Source of the DNA: Tannerella sp.
Lineage (GTDB): Bacteria > Bacteroidota > Bacteroidia > Bacteroidales > Tannerellaceae
Direction of reading: 5' to 3'
NCBI GenBank assembly: GCA_031269635.1
Contig: JAISYY010000075.1
Span: 1-19,181, forward strand
Length of the DNA: 19,181 bases
Positions 6,167 to 13,459 of the stretch are shown here, piece after piece. How positions within the stretch are numbered: the stretch's first letter is position 1; each line of letters begins with the position of its first letter. The notes beneath the pieces are model-generated. The model did no database searches and was not told the DNA's origin. It was given only the letters and a program-made list of their open reading frames with translations. Made by a program: the position numbers and the translations under genes.

Positions 6167-9100
6167 ATGGGATTTAACGATATATTGACAAAGTTGTTCG
6201 GCAACAAGTCACAAAGGGACTTAAAAGAAATCACCCCTTTTGTAGAAAAAATAAAAACTGTTTATCCTTCGGTAGAAGCCCTCTCGAACGATGAACTGCG
6301 GGCAAAAAGCGCCGGGATACGGCAACAAGTGCAGGATTACGTATCCGAAGAAAAGGCTAAGATCGCGTCTTTACGCGAAGGCATTGACAACAAACCCCTC
6401 GAAGAACGCGAATCAATATGGGCGGAGGTCGATAAAATAGAAAAAGACATCATGGAGCGTCTCGAAATCGTGCTGGAGGAAGTGCTTCCCGAAACATTCT
6501 CCATCATAAAGGAAACCGCCCGCCGCCTTACGGAAAATGAATTTGTCGAAGTGACGGCGAACGATTTTGACCGCGACCTCGCTGCTGCGCACGACTTCGT
6601 CTCTATCGAAGGAGACCGGGCTATTTACCGCAACCGCTGGGTCGCCGGAGGCACGGAGATTCAATGGGACATGGTACACTACGACGTACAGTTATTCGGC
6701 GGCGTCGTGCTTCATAAAGGCAAAATAGCCGAAATGGCTACCGGCGAAGGCAAAACCCTGGTGGCCACGCTCCCCGTTTTCCTCAATGCGTTAACGGGTA
6801 ACGGCGTACATGTCGTTACCGTAAACGATTACCTGTCAAAGCGCGACTCCGAATGGATGGGGCCAATCTACATGTTCCACGGCCTGTCGGTGGACTGTAT
6901 CGATAAGCATAAGCCGAACTCCGACGAACGCCGCAAGGCTTACCTTGCCGATATTACGTTCGGGACGAACAACGAATTTGGCTTCGACTACCTGCGCGAC
7001 AATATGGCCATAAGCCCCAAAGACCTGGTACAGCGCAAACACAATTATGCGATCGTCGACGAGGTCGACTCCGTGTTGATCGACGACGCCCGTACGCCGC
7101 TGATTATTTCCGGCCCGGTGCCGAAAGGGGAAGACCAGCTTTTCGAAGAATACCGCCCGAACGTGGAAATAGTCGTCAATGCGCAGAAACACCTGTGCAC
7201 AAAACTGCTGACCGAAGCCAAACAAAAAATGAGCAGCGACGACAAAAAGAACCAGGAAGAAGGCACACTGGCTCTTTTCCGTTCGTACAAAGGCTTGCCG
7301 AAAAACAAAGCACTTATCAAATACCTGAGCGAACAGGGCATCAAATCGTCCATGCTGAAGACCGAAGATTTTTACATGCAGGACAACATGCGGCAGATGC
7401 ACGTCGCAACGGACGAACTCTATTACGTCATCGACGAGAAGCACAATTCGATCGAATTGACGGACAAGGGCATTGATTTGCTTACCGGAAGGACGGACGA
7501 CCCGCAATTTTTCGTCCTCCCCGATATTGCTTCGGAGCTGTCGCAGGTCGATAACATGGATGTGTCGCCGGAGGACAAGCAGATCAAAAAGGACGAACTG
7601 CTCACCAACTATTCCATAAAAAGCGAGCGCGTGCATACGGTTAACCAACTGCTCAAGGCGTATTCGCTGTTTGACCGCGACGACGAATACGTTGTCATCG
7701 ACGGCCAGGTGAAAATCGTCGACGAACAGACGGGACGTATCATGGAAGGGCGCCGTTATTCCGACGGGCTGCACCAGGCGATTGAAGCGAAAGAGCGCGT
7801 AAAAGTGGAAGCGGCGACGCAAACGTTCGCGACGATAACGCTGCAAAACTATTTCCGCATGTATCACAAGCTCGCGGGCATGACCGGTACGGCCGAAACG
7901 GAAGCCGGCGAGTTCTGGAACATTTACAAGCTCGACGTCGTCGTCATCCCCACGAACAAACCGATTGCACGTACGGACATGAACGACCGCATCTACAAGA
8001 CGAAGCGGGAGAAATATAATGCGGTTATTGAAGAAATAAGCCGGCTTATTGCTGCCGGGCGGCCGGTTCTTGTCGGTACGACATCGGTCGAGATTTCCGA
8101 GCTGTTGAGCCGTATGCTCAATATGCGCAAGATATCGCACAACGTGCTGAACGCCAAACTGCATCAGAAAGAAGCCGAAATCGTTGCACAGGCCGGGCAG
8201 TCCGGGATGGTCACGATTGCAACCAACATGGCCGGCCGCGGTACGGACATCAAGCTGTCGCAAGCCGTAAAAGAAGCGGGAGGTCTGGCCATCATCGGCA
8301 CCGAGCGCCACGAAAGCCGCCGCGTAGACCGCCAGCTTCGCGGACGCGCCGGACGACAGGGCGACCCCGGCTCATCCATCTTCTACGTTTCCCTCGAGGA
8401 CGACCTGATGCGCCTTTTCGCTTCGGAAAAAATTGCCGGACTGATGGACCGCATGGGATTCAAGGAAGGCGACGTCCTGGAGGCCGGTATGTTGAGCAAA
8501 TCCGTCGAACGCGCCCAGAAAAAGGTGGAAGAAAACAACTTCGGCATCCGCAAACGCCTGCTCGAATACGACGATGTGATGAACTCGCAGCGTAACGTGA
8601 TCTACACCCGCCGCCGCCATGCGCTCATGGGGGAACGTATCGGGCTGGACGTCATGAACACCCTTTACGACGCTTGCGTCGCCATAGCCGAACAAAATGA
8701 GGGCGGCGATTACGAGCCGTTTAAAATGGAACTCTTCCGCACGCTCGCCCTGGACAGCCCGGTGACGCAGGAGGAATTTAAAAACCTGAACGCCGATAAG
8801 CTGACGGAAAAAGTATTCAACGGCGCCCTCGAACTCTACAAACGGCATATAGACCGCATGGCACAGATTGCAAACCCGGTCATCAAACAGGTCTATGAAA
8901 ATCAGGGCGCCATGTATGAAAACATCCTGATTCCCGTTACGGACGGAAAGAAGATGTACAACATCTCCTGCAACCTGAAAGAGGCGTACGACACCGAATC
9001 GAAAGCGATCACAAAATCGTTCCAGAAATCCATCATACTCCACATGATCGACGAAGCCTGGAAAGAGCATCTCCGTGAAATGGACGACCTGCGCAACTCC

Positions 9101-9520
9101 GTACAGAACGCAAGCTACGAAAACAAAGACCCGTTGCTGATATACAAGCTGGAAGCTTATAACCTCTTTAAATCAATGGTTGAAAGCATGAACCGCAAGA
9201 CCGTTTCCGTCCTGATGCGCGGACAGATACCCGTGCGCAACGAAGCGGAAGAACGGCGCGTACAGGTGAGCCACGCCGCACCGGAACGCCGCACGGACCT
9301 GAGCCGCTACCGCACGCAAAAAGACGACGTCATGCAAGGCGGAAGCCGGGGACGCGGCGGGGATAACAACGTCTATCCGCAGGGACAGCGCCCGCCCACA
9401 GGCCCCCAGCCCCAGCAACCAAAAGAACCCGTGCGCGTGGAAAAACGCGCAGGACGCAACGACCCCTGCCCTTGTGGTAGCGGCAAGAAATATAAAAACT
9501 GTCACGGGAAAGGATTGTGA
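6167..9520 (+). CDS. secA: Preprotein translocase ATPase SecA
   Basis: Motor ATPase that drives unfolded preproteins through SecYEG at the inner membrane. 1117 aa, longer than the ~900 aa of E. coli, as is usual in Bacteroidota. Walker A MATGEGKT is at 190-197 and the DEVD box at 298-301. The preprotein cross-linking domain and a lineage insertion lie around 335-440. The second ATPase half includes GTTSVEISELLSRML and NMAGRGTDIKL, with GRAGRQGDPGSS near 724-735. The C-terminal Zn-binding tail NDPCPCGSGKKYKNCHG carries C1101, C1103, C1112 and H1113, which binds SecB and ribosomes in other species; it is preceded by a Pro/Gln-rich linker. The leader before the ATG is A-rich without a Shine-Dalgarno sequence. 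Probably cotranscribed with the two envelope genes upstream. Confidence 0.98.
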   Translation: MGFNDILTKLFGNKSQRDLKEITPFVEKIKTVYPSVEALSNDELRAKSAGIRQQVQDYVSEEKAKIASLREGIDNKPLEERESIWAEVDKIEKDIMERLEIVLEEVLPETFSIIKETARRLTENEFVEVTANDFDRDLAAAHDFVSIEGDRAIYRNRWVAGGTEIQWDMVHYDVQLFGGVVLHKGKIAEMATGEGKTLVATLPVFLNALTGNGVHVVTVNDYLSKRDSEWMGPIYMFHGLSVDCIDKHKPNSDERRKAYLADITFGTNNEFGFDYLRDNMAISPKDLVQRKHNYAIVDEVDSVLIDDARTPLIISGPVPKGEDQLFEEYRPNVEIVVNAQKHLCTKLLTEAKQKMSSDDKKNQEEGTLALFRSYKGLPKNKALIKYLSEQGIKSSMLKTEDFYMQDNMRQMHVATDELYYVIDEKHNSIELTDKGIDLLTGRTDDPQFFVLPDIASELSQVDNMDVSPEDKQIKKDELLTNYSIKSERVHTVNQLLKAYSLFDRDDEYVVIDGQVKIVDEQTGRIMEGRRYSDGLHQAIEAKERVKVEAATQTFATITLQNYFRMYHKLAGMTGTAETEAGEFWNIYKLDVVVIPTNKPIARTDMNDRIYKTKREKYNAVIEEISRLIAAGRPVLVGTTSVEISELLSRMLNMRKISHNVLNAKLHQKEAEIVAQAGQSGMVTIATNMAGRGTDIKLSQAVKEAGGLAIIGTERHESRRVDRQLRGRAGRQGDPGSSIFYVSLEDDLMRLFASEKIAGLMDRMGFKEGDVLEAGMLSKSVERAQKKVEENNFGIRKRLLEYDDVMNSQRNVIYTRRRHALMGERIGLDVMNTLYDACVAIAEQNEGGDYEPFKMELFRTLALDSPVTQEEFKNLNADKLTEKVFNGALELYKRHIDRMAQIANPVIKQVYENQGAMYENILIPVTDGKKMYNISCNLKEAYDTESKAITKSFQKSIILHMIDEAWKEHLREMDDLRNSVQNASYENKDPLLIYKLEAYNLFKSMVESMNRKTVSVLMRGQIPVRNEAEERRVQVSHAAPERRTDLSRYRTQKDDVMQGGSRGRGGDNNVYPQGQRPPTGPQPQQPKEPVRVEKRAGRNDPCPCGSGKKYKNCHGKGL

Positions 9521-9530
9521 TGCCGGAAAC

Positions 9531-9582
9531 GGAAGCCCGAAGCAATCCATTGATTGCCGGCAAAAGGGATTGCTTCGCTTCC
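9531..9582. repeat. Palindromic dispersed-repeat-like hairpin after secA
   Basis: CGAAGCAATCC (9538-9548) pairs perfectly with GGATTGCTTCG (9567-9577). GGAAG/CTTCC extends the stem beyond a 2-nt bulge, giving 16 bp around an 18-nt loop. The GGATTGCTTCGCTTCC...AATGACG wording resembles the GATTGCTTCGC...CAATGACG repeats scattered between genes in many bacteria. There is no T-run, so it is not a classical terminator, though it could protect or end the secA mRNA. Confidence 0.6.
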
Positions 9583-9591
9583 AATGACGCA

Positions 9592-9609
9592 GCCCGGATT
9601 GCTCCGGGC
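9592..9609. repeat. Short GC-rich hairpin
   Basis: GCCCGGA-TTGC-TCCGGGC, a perfect 7-bp stem with a tetraloop, directly after the larger hairpin. No T-run follows. It may be part of the same repeat element or a secA mRNA 3'-end structure. Confidence 0.4.
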
Positions 9610-9704
9610 AGATCCTTGTCATATTCGGAAGAAAAAGTGGCCTTCGTACGTCACGACTGACAGCGAAGTGGCATAAAATTGTCCTGCGGGAAGCCAAGGG
9701 TGTT

Positions 9705-9895
9705 CAAAGCATCGGAAAGTGCTTTGCAAACGCCAAAAAGGGTTGTCCGGAGTGGCGGAAGATGTTTTGCAGGTGCCGGAAAGGCAAACGATGCCCTGCG
9801 AGCATCGGGAGGATGTCTAAAGCGTCGAAAAATATTCTGCGGACGCCGAAAGAATTTTCCGGGGTAGTGGAAAATGCCCCGCAGATTCCCAAACG
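9705..9895. repeat. Degenerate upstream part of the 41-bp repeat array
   Basis: Blocks of the form (G)CGGAA or GTGGAA + about 5 nt + TTTTGC/CCCCGC + CCG/CCC recur near 9713, 9756, 9826 and 9869. The 9826, 9869 and 9910 steps keep the 41-42-bp spacing of the main array; earlier spacing is disturbed. The palindromic arms have been lost here, so these look like decayed or founder units. No gene is supported in this stretch; the open frames seen on both strands lack any recognisable protein character. Confidence 0.45.
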
Positions 9896-9897
9896 AA

Positions 9898-10246
9898 ATC
9901 CGACACGTCGGAAAGCGTCCTGCGCATTTCCAGGCCGAATCCGACACGTCGGAAAACGCCACGCGAATTTCCAGGCCGAATCCGACACATCGGAAAACGT
10001 CACGCGCATTTCCAGACCGAATCCGACACATCGGAAAGTATTTTTACACCCCGAAAAATGAAATCCGAAATGTCGGAAAGCATTTTCAAACCCCGAAAAA
10101 TGAAATCCGATACGTCGGAAAGCATTTTTACCCTTTGGAAATAAAATCCGAAACGTCGGAAAGCGCTTTTACGCCCGAAAAACGGAATCCGACGTGTCGG
10201 AAAGCATCCCGAAAGCACTGAGAGGAAATCCGACACGTCGGAAAGC
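9898..10246. repeat. Array of nine palindromes at 41-42-bp spacing
   Basis: Nine copies of ATCCGAnnnnTCGGAAA. The 12-bp cores start at 9900, 9941, 9982, 10023, 10065, 10107, 10148, 10189 and 10230, so steps are 41,41,41,42,42,41,41,41. The arms CCGA and TCGG and the flanks AT/AAA are invariant. The central four bases vary (CACG, CACG, CACA, CACA, AATG, TACG, AACG, CGTG, CACG), and the ~24-bp spacers are only loosely alike, with three similar GCGCATTTCCAG-type spacers followed by CCCCGAAAAATG-type ones. The step equals about four helical turns, which would put all palindromes on one face of the DNA. Not CRISPR: repeats are short and spacers are related. Function unknown. Confidence 0.85.
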
Positions 10247-10437
10247 TTCCCGAAGGCGCCGGTTCGCCGAAGGTTGTCGGTTTCTGCAGCATGCGTGTTT
10301 TATTTTAATCTCCAAAGATATATTTTTTAAAAATCATAACCGTACAGCAGAAAAAAAGGATTATTTCTTTGCGCTGTAACGGATGGGGGGCGGGTATTCC
10401 GAAAACGCGGTATTCCGGCCGGTGTACCCGGCGCAAA

Positions 10438-10473
10438 GGCGGGAAAAGTTTATGCGTAAAAACTTTTTCCGCC
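10438..10473. promoter_or_regulatory. Strong hairpin upstream of the cysS promoter
   Basis: GGCGGGAAAAGTTT (10438-10451) pairs with AAACTTTTTCCGCC (10460-10473): 14 bp with one wobble and an 8-nt loop. It ends 8 bp before the cysS -33 element. It could be a two-way terminator insulating cysS, or a binding site. Direct GGGTATTCCG/CGGTATTCCG repeats lie just upstream (10392-10416). Confidence 0.4.
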
Positions 10474-10480
10474 CCACACA

Positions 10481-10512
10481 TTTGTAATACCGGGTATTTC
10501 AATGTATATTTG
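10481..10512 (+). promoter_or_regulatory. cysS: cysS promoter with internal palindrome
   Basis: TTTG at 10481-10484, 20 nt, then TATATTTG at 10505-10512 followed by C: a near-ideal Bacteroidota promoter. Start is predicted near 10519, with a leader of about 36 nt. The palindrome AATACC-G-GGTATT (10486-10498) fills the space between the two elements, where a repressor would block polymerase. Confidence 0.75.
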
Positions 10513-10554
10513 CACTCGCAAAAATATATTTTCCGACTAAATTCTTTCATTCAA

Positions 10555-12024
10555 ATGGAACTTACAATTTTCAATACGCTGACAAGAAAAAAAGAACTGT
10601 TCAAACCGCTGCACGAACATCATGCAGGAATGTATGTATGCGGGCCTACCGTCTATGGTGATCCGCATCTCGGACATGCACGCCCGGCAATCACGTTCGA
10701 TATACTCTTCCGTTTCCTGAAATACGCGGGATATAAGGTCCGTTACGTGCGCAATATAACCGACGTGGGACACCTGGAGCATGATGCGGACGAGGGAGAG
10801 GACAAAATAGCGAAAAAGGCAAGGCTCGAACAACTTGAACCGATGGAAGTCGTGCAGTATTATACGCTACGCTACCATAAAGCGATGGAACAGCTCAACG
10901 TGCTGCCCCCAAGCATCGAACCGCATGCCTCCGGCCATATCATCGAACAGATAGAATTAGTCAAGAAAATACTGGAAAACGGATACGCCTACGAAAGCGA
11001 AGGTTCCGTATATTTCGATGTGGAAAAGTACAACCGCGATCATCACTACGGGATACTGTCCAACCGCAATACCGAAGACGTGCTCAACGCTTCGCGCGAA
11101 CTGGAAGGACAGGAAGGGAAACATCATCCGACGGATTTTGCCCTCTGGAAAAAAGCGCAGCCGGAACACATCATGCGCTGGCCGTCGCCCTGGAGCGACG
11201 GGTTTCCGGGCTGGCACTGCGAATGTACGGCGATGGGGAAAAAATACCTGGGCGAACATTTCGACATACACGGCGGCGGCATGGATCTTGTCTTTCCACA
11301 TCACGAATGTGAAATCGCACAGGCCGTCGCATCGCAGGGCAGTGATATGGTCCGGTACTGGATACATAACAACATGATAACGATTAACGGCCAGAAAATG
11401 GGGAAATCCCTCAATAACTTCATTACACTGGAAGAATTTTTCACCGGCAGTCATCCTTCCCTGGCACAGGCATACGCACCGGTGACGATACGCTTCTTTA
11501 TCCTCCAGGCACATTACCGCAGCACGGTCGATTTCAGCAACGAAGCGCTGCAGGCGGCCGGGAAAGGGCTGGAACGGCTGCTCGACGCATACGCCCGCCT
11601 GCAGGAACTCACGCCGTCCGGCGGCGGCGCTGCACCGGTCGACGTAAAAGGCCTGCGCAACAGATGCGAGGAAGCAATGTGCGACGACCTGAATACGCCC
11701 ACTGTAATCGCCCATCTTTTTGAGGCGGGCAAGGCGGTTAACACCGTACACGACGGCAAAGGAACGATTGCCGCCGACGACCTCGAGGAACTGAAATCCG
11801 TATTCAAACTGTTTCTCGAAGATATACTCGGATTACAGACCGGAACGGCCGCATCAAACGGTAATGACGAAGCTTATAAAAAGGCGGTTGACCTCCTTCT
11901 GTCGATACGCCGTCAAGCCAAGGAAAACAGGGACTGGACGACAAGCGACAGGATAAGAAACGAAATGTCGGCCTTCGGGTTTAAAGTAAAAGACACAAAA
12001 GACGGCTTTGAATGGAGCCTGTAA
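10555..12024 (+). CDS. cysS: Cysteinyl-tRNA synthetase
   Basis: Class I aminoacyl-tRNA synthetase that charges tRNA-Cys; cytoplasmic. 489 aa from MELTIFNTLTRKKELF. The longer open frame upstream is discarded because the promoter lies inside it. Features: zinc ligands C29 (MYVCGPTVY), C222 (GWHCECTAM), H249 and E253 (FPHHECEIAQ); HIGH motif as PHLGHAR (37-43); KMSKS motif as KMGKS (281-285), a conservative variant; and a C-terminal anticodon-binding DALR-like region with ENRDWTTSDRIRNEM. The enzyme looks complete. The thioesterase gene follows after 15 bp and is probably cotranscribed. Confidence 0.98.
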   Translation: MELTIFNTLTRKKELFKPLHEHHAGMYVCGPTVYGDPHLGHARPAITFDILFRFLKYAGYKVRYVRNITDVGHLEHDADEGEDKIAKKARLEQLEPMEVVQYYTLRYHKAMEQLNVLPPSIEPHASGHIIEQIELVKKILENGYAYESEGSVYFDVEKYNRDHHYGILSNRNTEDVLNASRELEGQEGKHHPTDFALWKKAQPEHIMRWPSPWSDGFPGWHCECTAMGKKYLGEHFDIHGGGMDLVFPHHECEIAQAVASQGSDMVRYWIHNNMITINGQKMGKSLNNFITLEEFFTGSHPSLAQAYAPVTIRFFILQAHYRSTVDFSNEALQAAGKGLERLLDAYARLQELTPSGGGAAPVDVKGLRNRCEEAMCDDLNTPTVIAHLFEAGKAVNTVHDGKGTIAADDLEELKSVFKLFLEDILGLQTGTAASNGNDEAYKKAVDLLLSIRRQAKENRDWTTSDRIRNEMSAFGFKVKDTKDGFEWSL

Positions 12025-12039
12025 ATCAATCATACCGGT

Positions 12040-12447
12040 ATGAATATAAAAGAATTTTTCAGGAACGATATTTTCGCCATGGAAGCGGGCGTGGAATTGC
12101 TTGAGACGGGTAACGGCACGGCACGCGCCCGGATGAAGATATTACCGAAACACCTGAACGGCGGCGGCGTATGCCAGGGAGGCGCAATCTTCACGCTGGC
12201 GGATTTGGCGTTCGCAGCCGCAGTCAACAGTCATGCGGAACTCACGTTCTCGATACAGTCCGACATCCGCTTTTTCAAAGCCGAAAGTGAAGGATACCTG
12301 TACGCCGACGCAAAAGAAATCTTCAACCGCGGCAGACTGGCAAGCGCTGAAGTCCGTATAACCAATGAGGCGGGCGAACTTATCGCTACATTCGGCGGTA
12401 CGGGATATCACAAAGGAACGGCGCTCCCCTTTGCCCCCCTACCGTAA
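12040..12447 (+). CDS. PaaI-like hotdog-fold acyl-CoA thioesterase
   Basis: 135 aa, one hotdog domain. The family signature HLNGGGVCQGGAIFTLADLAF (38-58) carries N40 and D55, placed as in PaaI-type thioesterases. The usual His of the HGG motif is Q46, which may alter substrate or rate. The following conserved strands are DIRFFKAESEGYLYADAKEI and AEVRITNEAGELIATFGGTGY. Members hydrolyse acyl- or aroyl-CoA thioesters in the cytoplasm, often as tetramers; the substrate here is unknown. It starts 15 bp after cysS, which points to a shared transcript. Confidence 0.88.
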   Translation: MNIKEFFRNDIFAMEAGVELLETGNGTARARMKILPKHLNGGGVCQGGAIFTLADLAFAAAVNSHAELTFSIQSDIRFFKAESEGYLYADAKEIFNRGRLASAEVRITNEAGELIATFGGTGYHKGTALPFAPLP

Positions 12448-12456
12448 TCCGGCGCC

Positions 12457-12484
12457 CGTACCTTTTCCGTAAAAAAGGCGTTTC
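12457..12484. terminator. Weak possible two-way terminator
   Basis: CCTTTT and AAAAGG form a 6-bp stem around CCGTAA at about 12463-12480, between the convergent thioesterase and DUF3108 genes. The A/T runs lie inside the stem and could serve both strands. The structure is short, so support is low. Confidence 0.25.
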
Positions 12485-12541
12485 AACCTGTCGAAAGTTC
12501 GCAATTACAGCCCTCGCAGGATTCCCGGCATTCCTCGCGGT

Positions 12542-13375
12542 TTACATTGCTATACGGCATTTCAGCGGATGTGACAGACCGGATGATTCTTTGTAATAAA
12601 CTTCGACATACCCGATCTTAAGTTTACTGCGAACTTTAACAGGAAGAAAATTGTCATCGTCGCCGACCCACACTTCGGCAGAAGTTTTGGTGCTTTCGAA
12701 CGCCTCGTCATAGATGTCAATAATGAAATATCGGGTACTGTATTTCGCTTTACCGTATTCTACAATGGCCTGGTTCTGATAAGTAAACTGTATTCTAACG
12801 AGATCGCGCCCTATTGCCACCGTCAAAGGATAAGTGTTCCCGCTGTACAGTTTTGTACGGTCCAGTCCGCGCAGATAATAGATGGCTCCCAGCAGGTCCG
12901 CGACATCGCCCTCGACCGTTAACACCGTATCAATCCTGACTCTCGAAGGCGTATATCGCAAAGAATGTATTTTTGTGTTTTCCCCGCCATACGTAAATGT
13001 CAGTTTGTCGACGGAGTAATAACCGCCCTCGTCCGTGTTTTTTTGGCTATAAACCAGTTCATGGCTGTCATTATAATAAGTGTTCAGCGTATCACGTATC
13101 TTAAAGAAATTATCAAAAAACTTCGTCGACTTAAACTGCATCCGGTAACAGGAAGAAGCTTTATCAACGGATTGATCCCTGTTATAGGAAAACGCAGCGT
13201 CACCGGCACGCGACATGATAAGTCCCCATTTAAAATAAATGTCATACGCCACCTTTTCACCGTGTTTCATTGCCGCAGAATGAACACTACTGCGGTCTTG
13301 AGCAGCCGTTTGCAGACAGCACAAAAACAGTACAAAAACCGTCACGCCACAAAAAATATGCCCCCGTCCCATCAT
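12542..13375 (-). CDS. DUF3108 domain-containing exported protein
   Basis: 277 aa from MMGRGHIFCG; ATG 13372 is equally possible. The 18 further upstream codons are read from the AATTCCC-type repeat side and are not protein-like. An N-terminal signal peptide (GVTVFVLFLCCLQTAAQ) precedes a DUF3108 domain over most of the protein: KHGEKVAYDIYFKWGLIMSRAGDAAF near the start, FFKIRDTLNTYY, YYSVDKLTFTY, and a C-terminal LPVKVRSKLKIGYVEVYYK. Family members are periplasmic beta-rich proteins of unknown function in Bacteroidota and Proteobacteria. It follows the Ig-like lipoprotein gene on the same strand after 82 bp of repeat-rich DNA. Confidence 0.82.
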   Translation of the reverse strand: MMGRGHIFCGVTVFVLFLCCLQTAAQDRSSVHSAAMKHGEKVAYDIYFKWGLIMSRAGDAAFSYNRDQSVDKASSCYRMQFKSTKFFDNFFKIRDTLNTYYNDSHELVYSQKNTDEGGYYSVDKLTFTYGGENTKIHSLRYTPSRVRIDTVLTVEGDVADLLGAIYYLRGLDRTKLYSGNTYPLTVAIGRDLVRIQFTYQNQAIVEYGKAKYSTRYFIIDIYDEAFESTKTSAEVWVGDDDNFLPVKVRSKLKIGYVEVYYKESSGLSHPLKCRIAM

Positions 13376-13406
13376 AATTGAAAGTCTATAATCCTTAATT
13401 CCCCAA

Positions 13407-13459
13407 AATTCCCAATTCCCAATTCCCAATTCGTAATTCGTAATTCGTAATTTTTAATT
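13407..13459. repeat. Heptanucleotide tandem repeat AATTnnn
   Basis: AATTCCC x3, AATTCGT x3, AATTTTT, then AATT, all in 7-bp register, filling most of the gap between the Ig-like lipoprotein and DUF3108 genes. It touches the lipoprotein stop codon and ends about 30 bp before the DUF3108 start, so copy-number change would alter the leader or promoter spacing of DUF3108. Confidence 0.85.

Noticed and set aside
6836..8311. 491-codon open frame antisense to secA
   Set aside because: It lies wholly inside secA, encodes a His/Val/Phe/Arg-rich sequence without domains, and is explained by secA codon usage. Other long antisense frames in secA (8372-9070), cysS (10957-11751), the DUF4105 gene (3442-4050) and DUF2851 (16324-16938) are rejected for the same reason.
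9651..10236. Open frames of 60-126 codons on both strands across the palindrome array
   Set aside because: The 41-bp period is not a multiple of three, so the peptides are frame-rotated readings of the repeats. There is no start context or protein character.
9898..10246. CRISPR array
   Set aside because: The conserved unit is only 17 bp with a variable centre, the ~24-bp spacers resemble one another, and no cas gene is nearby.
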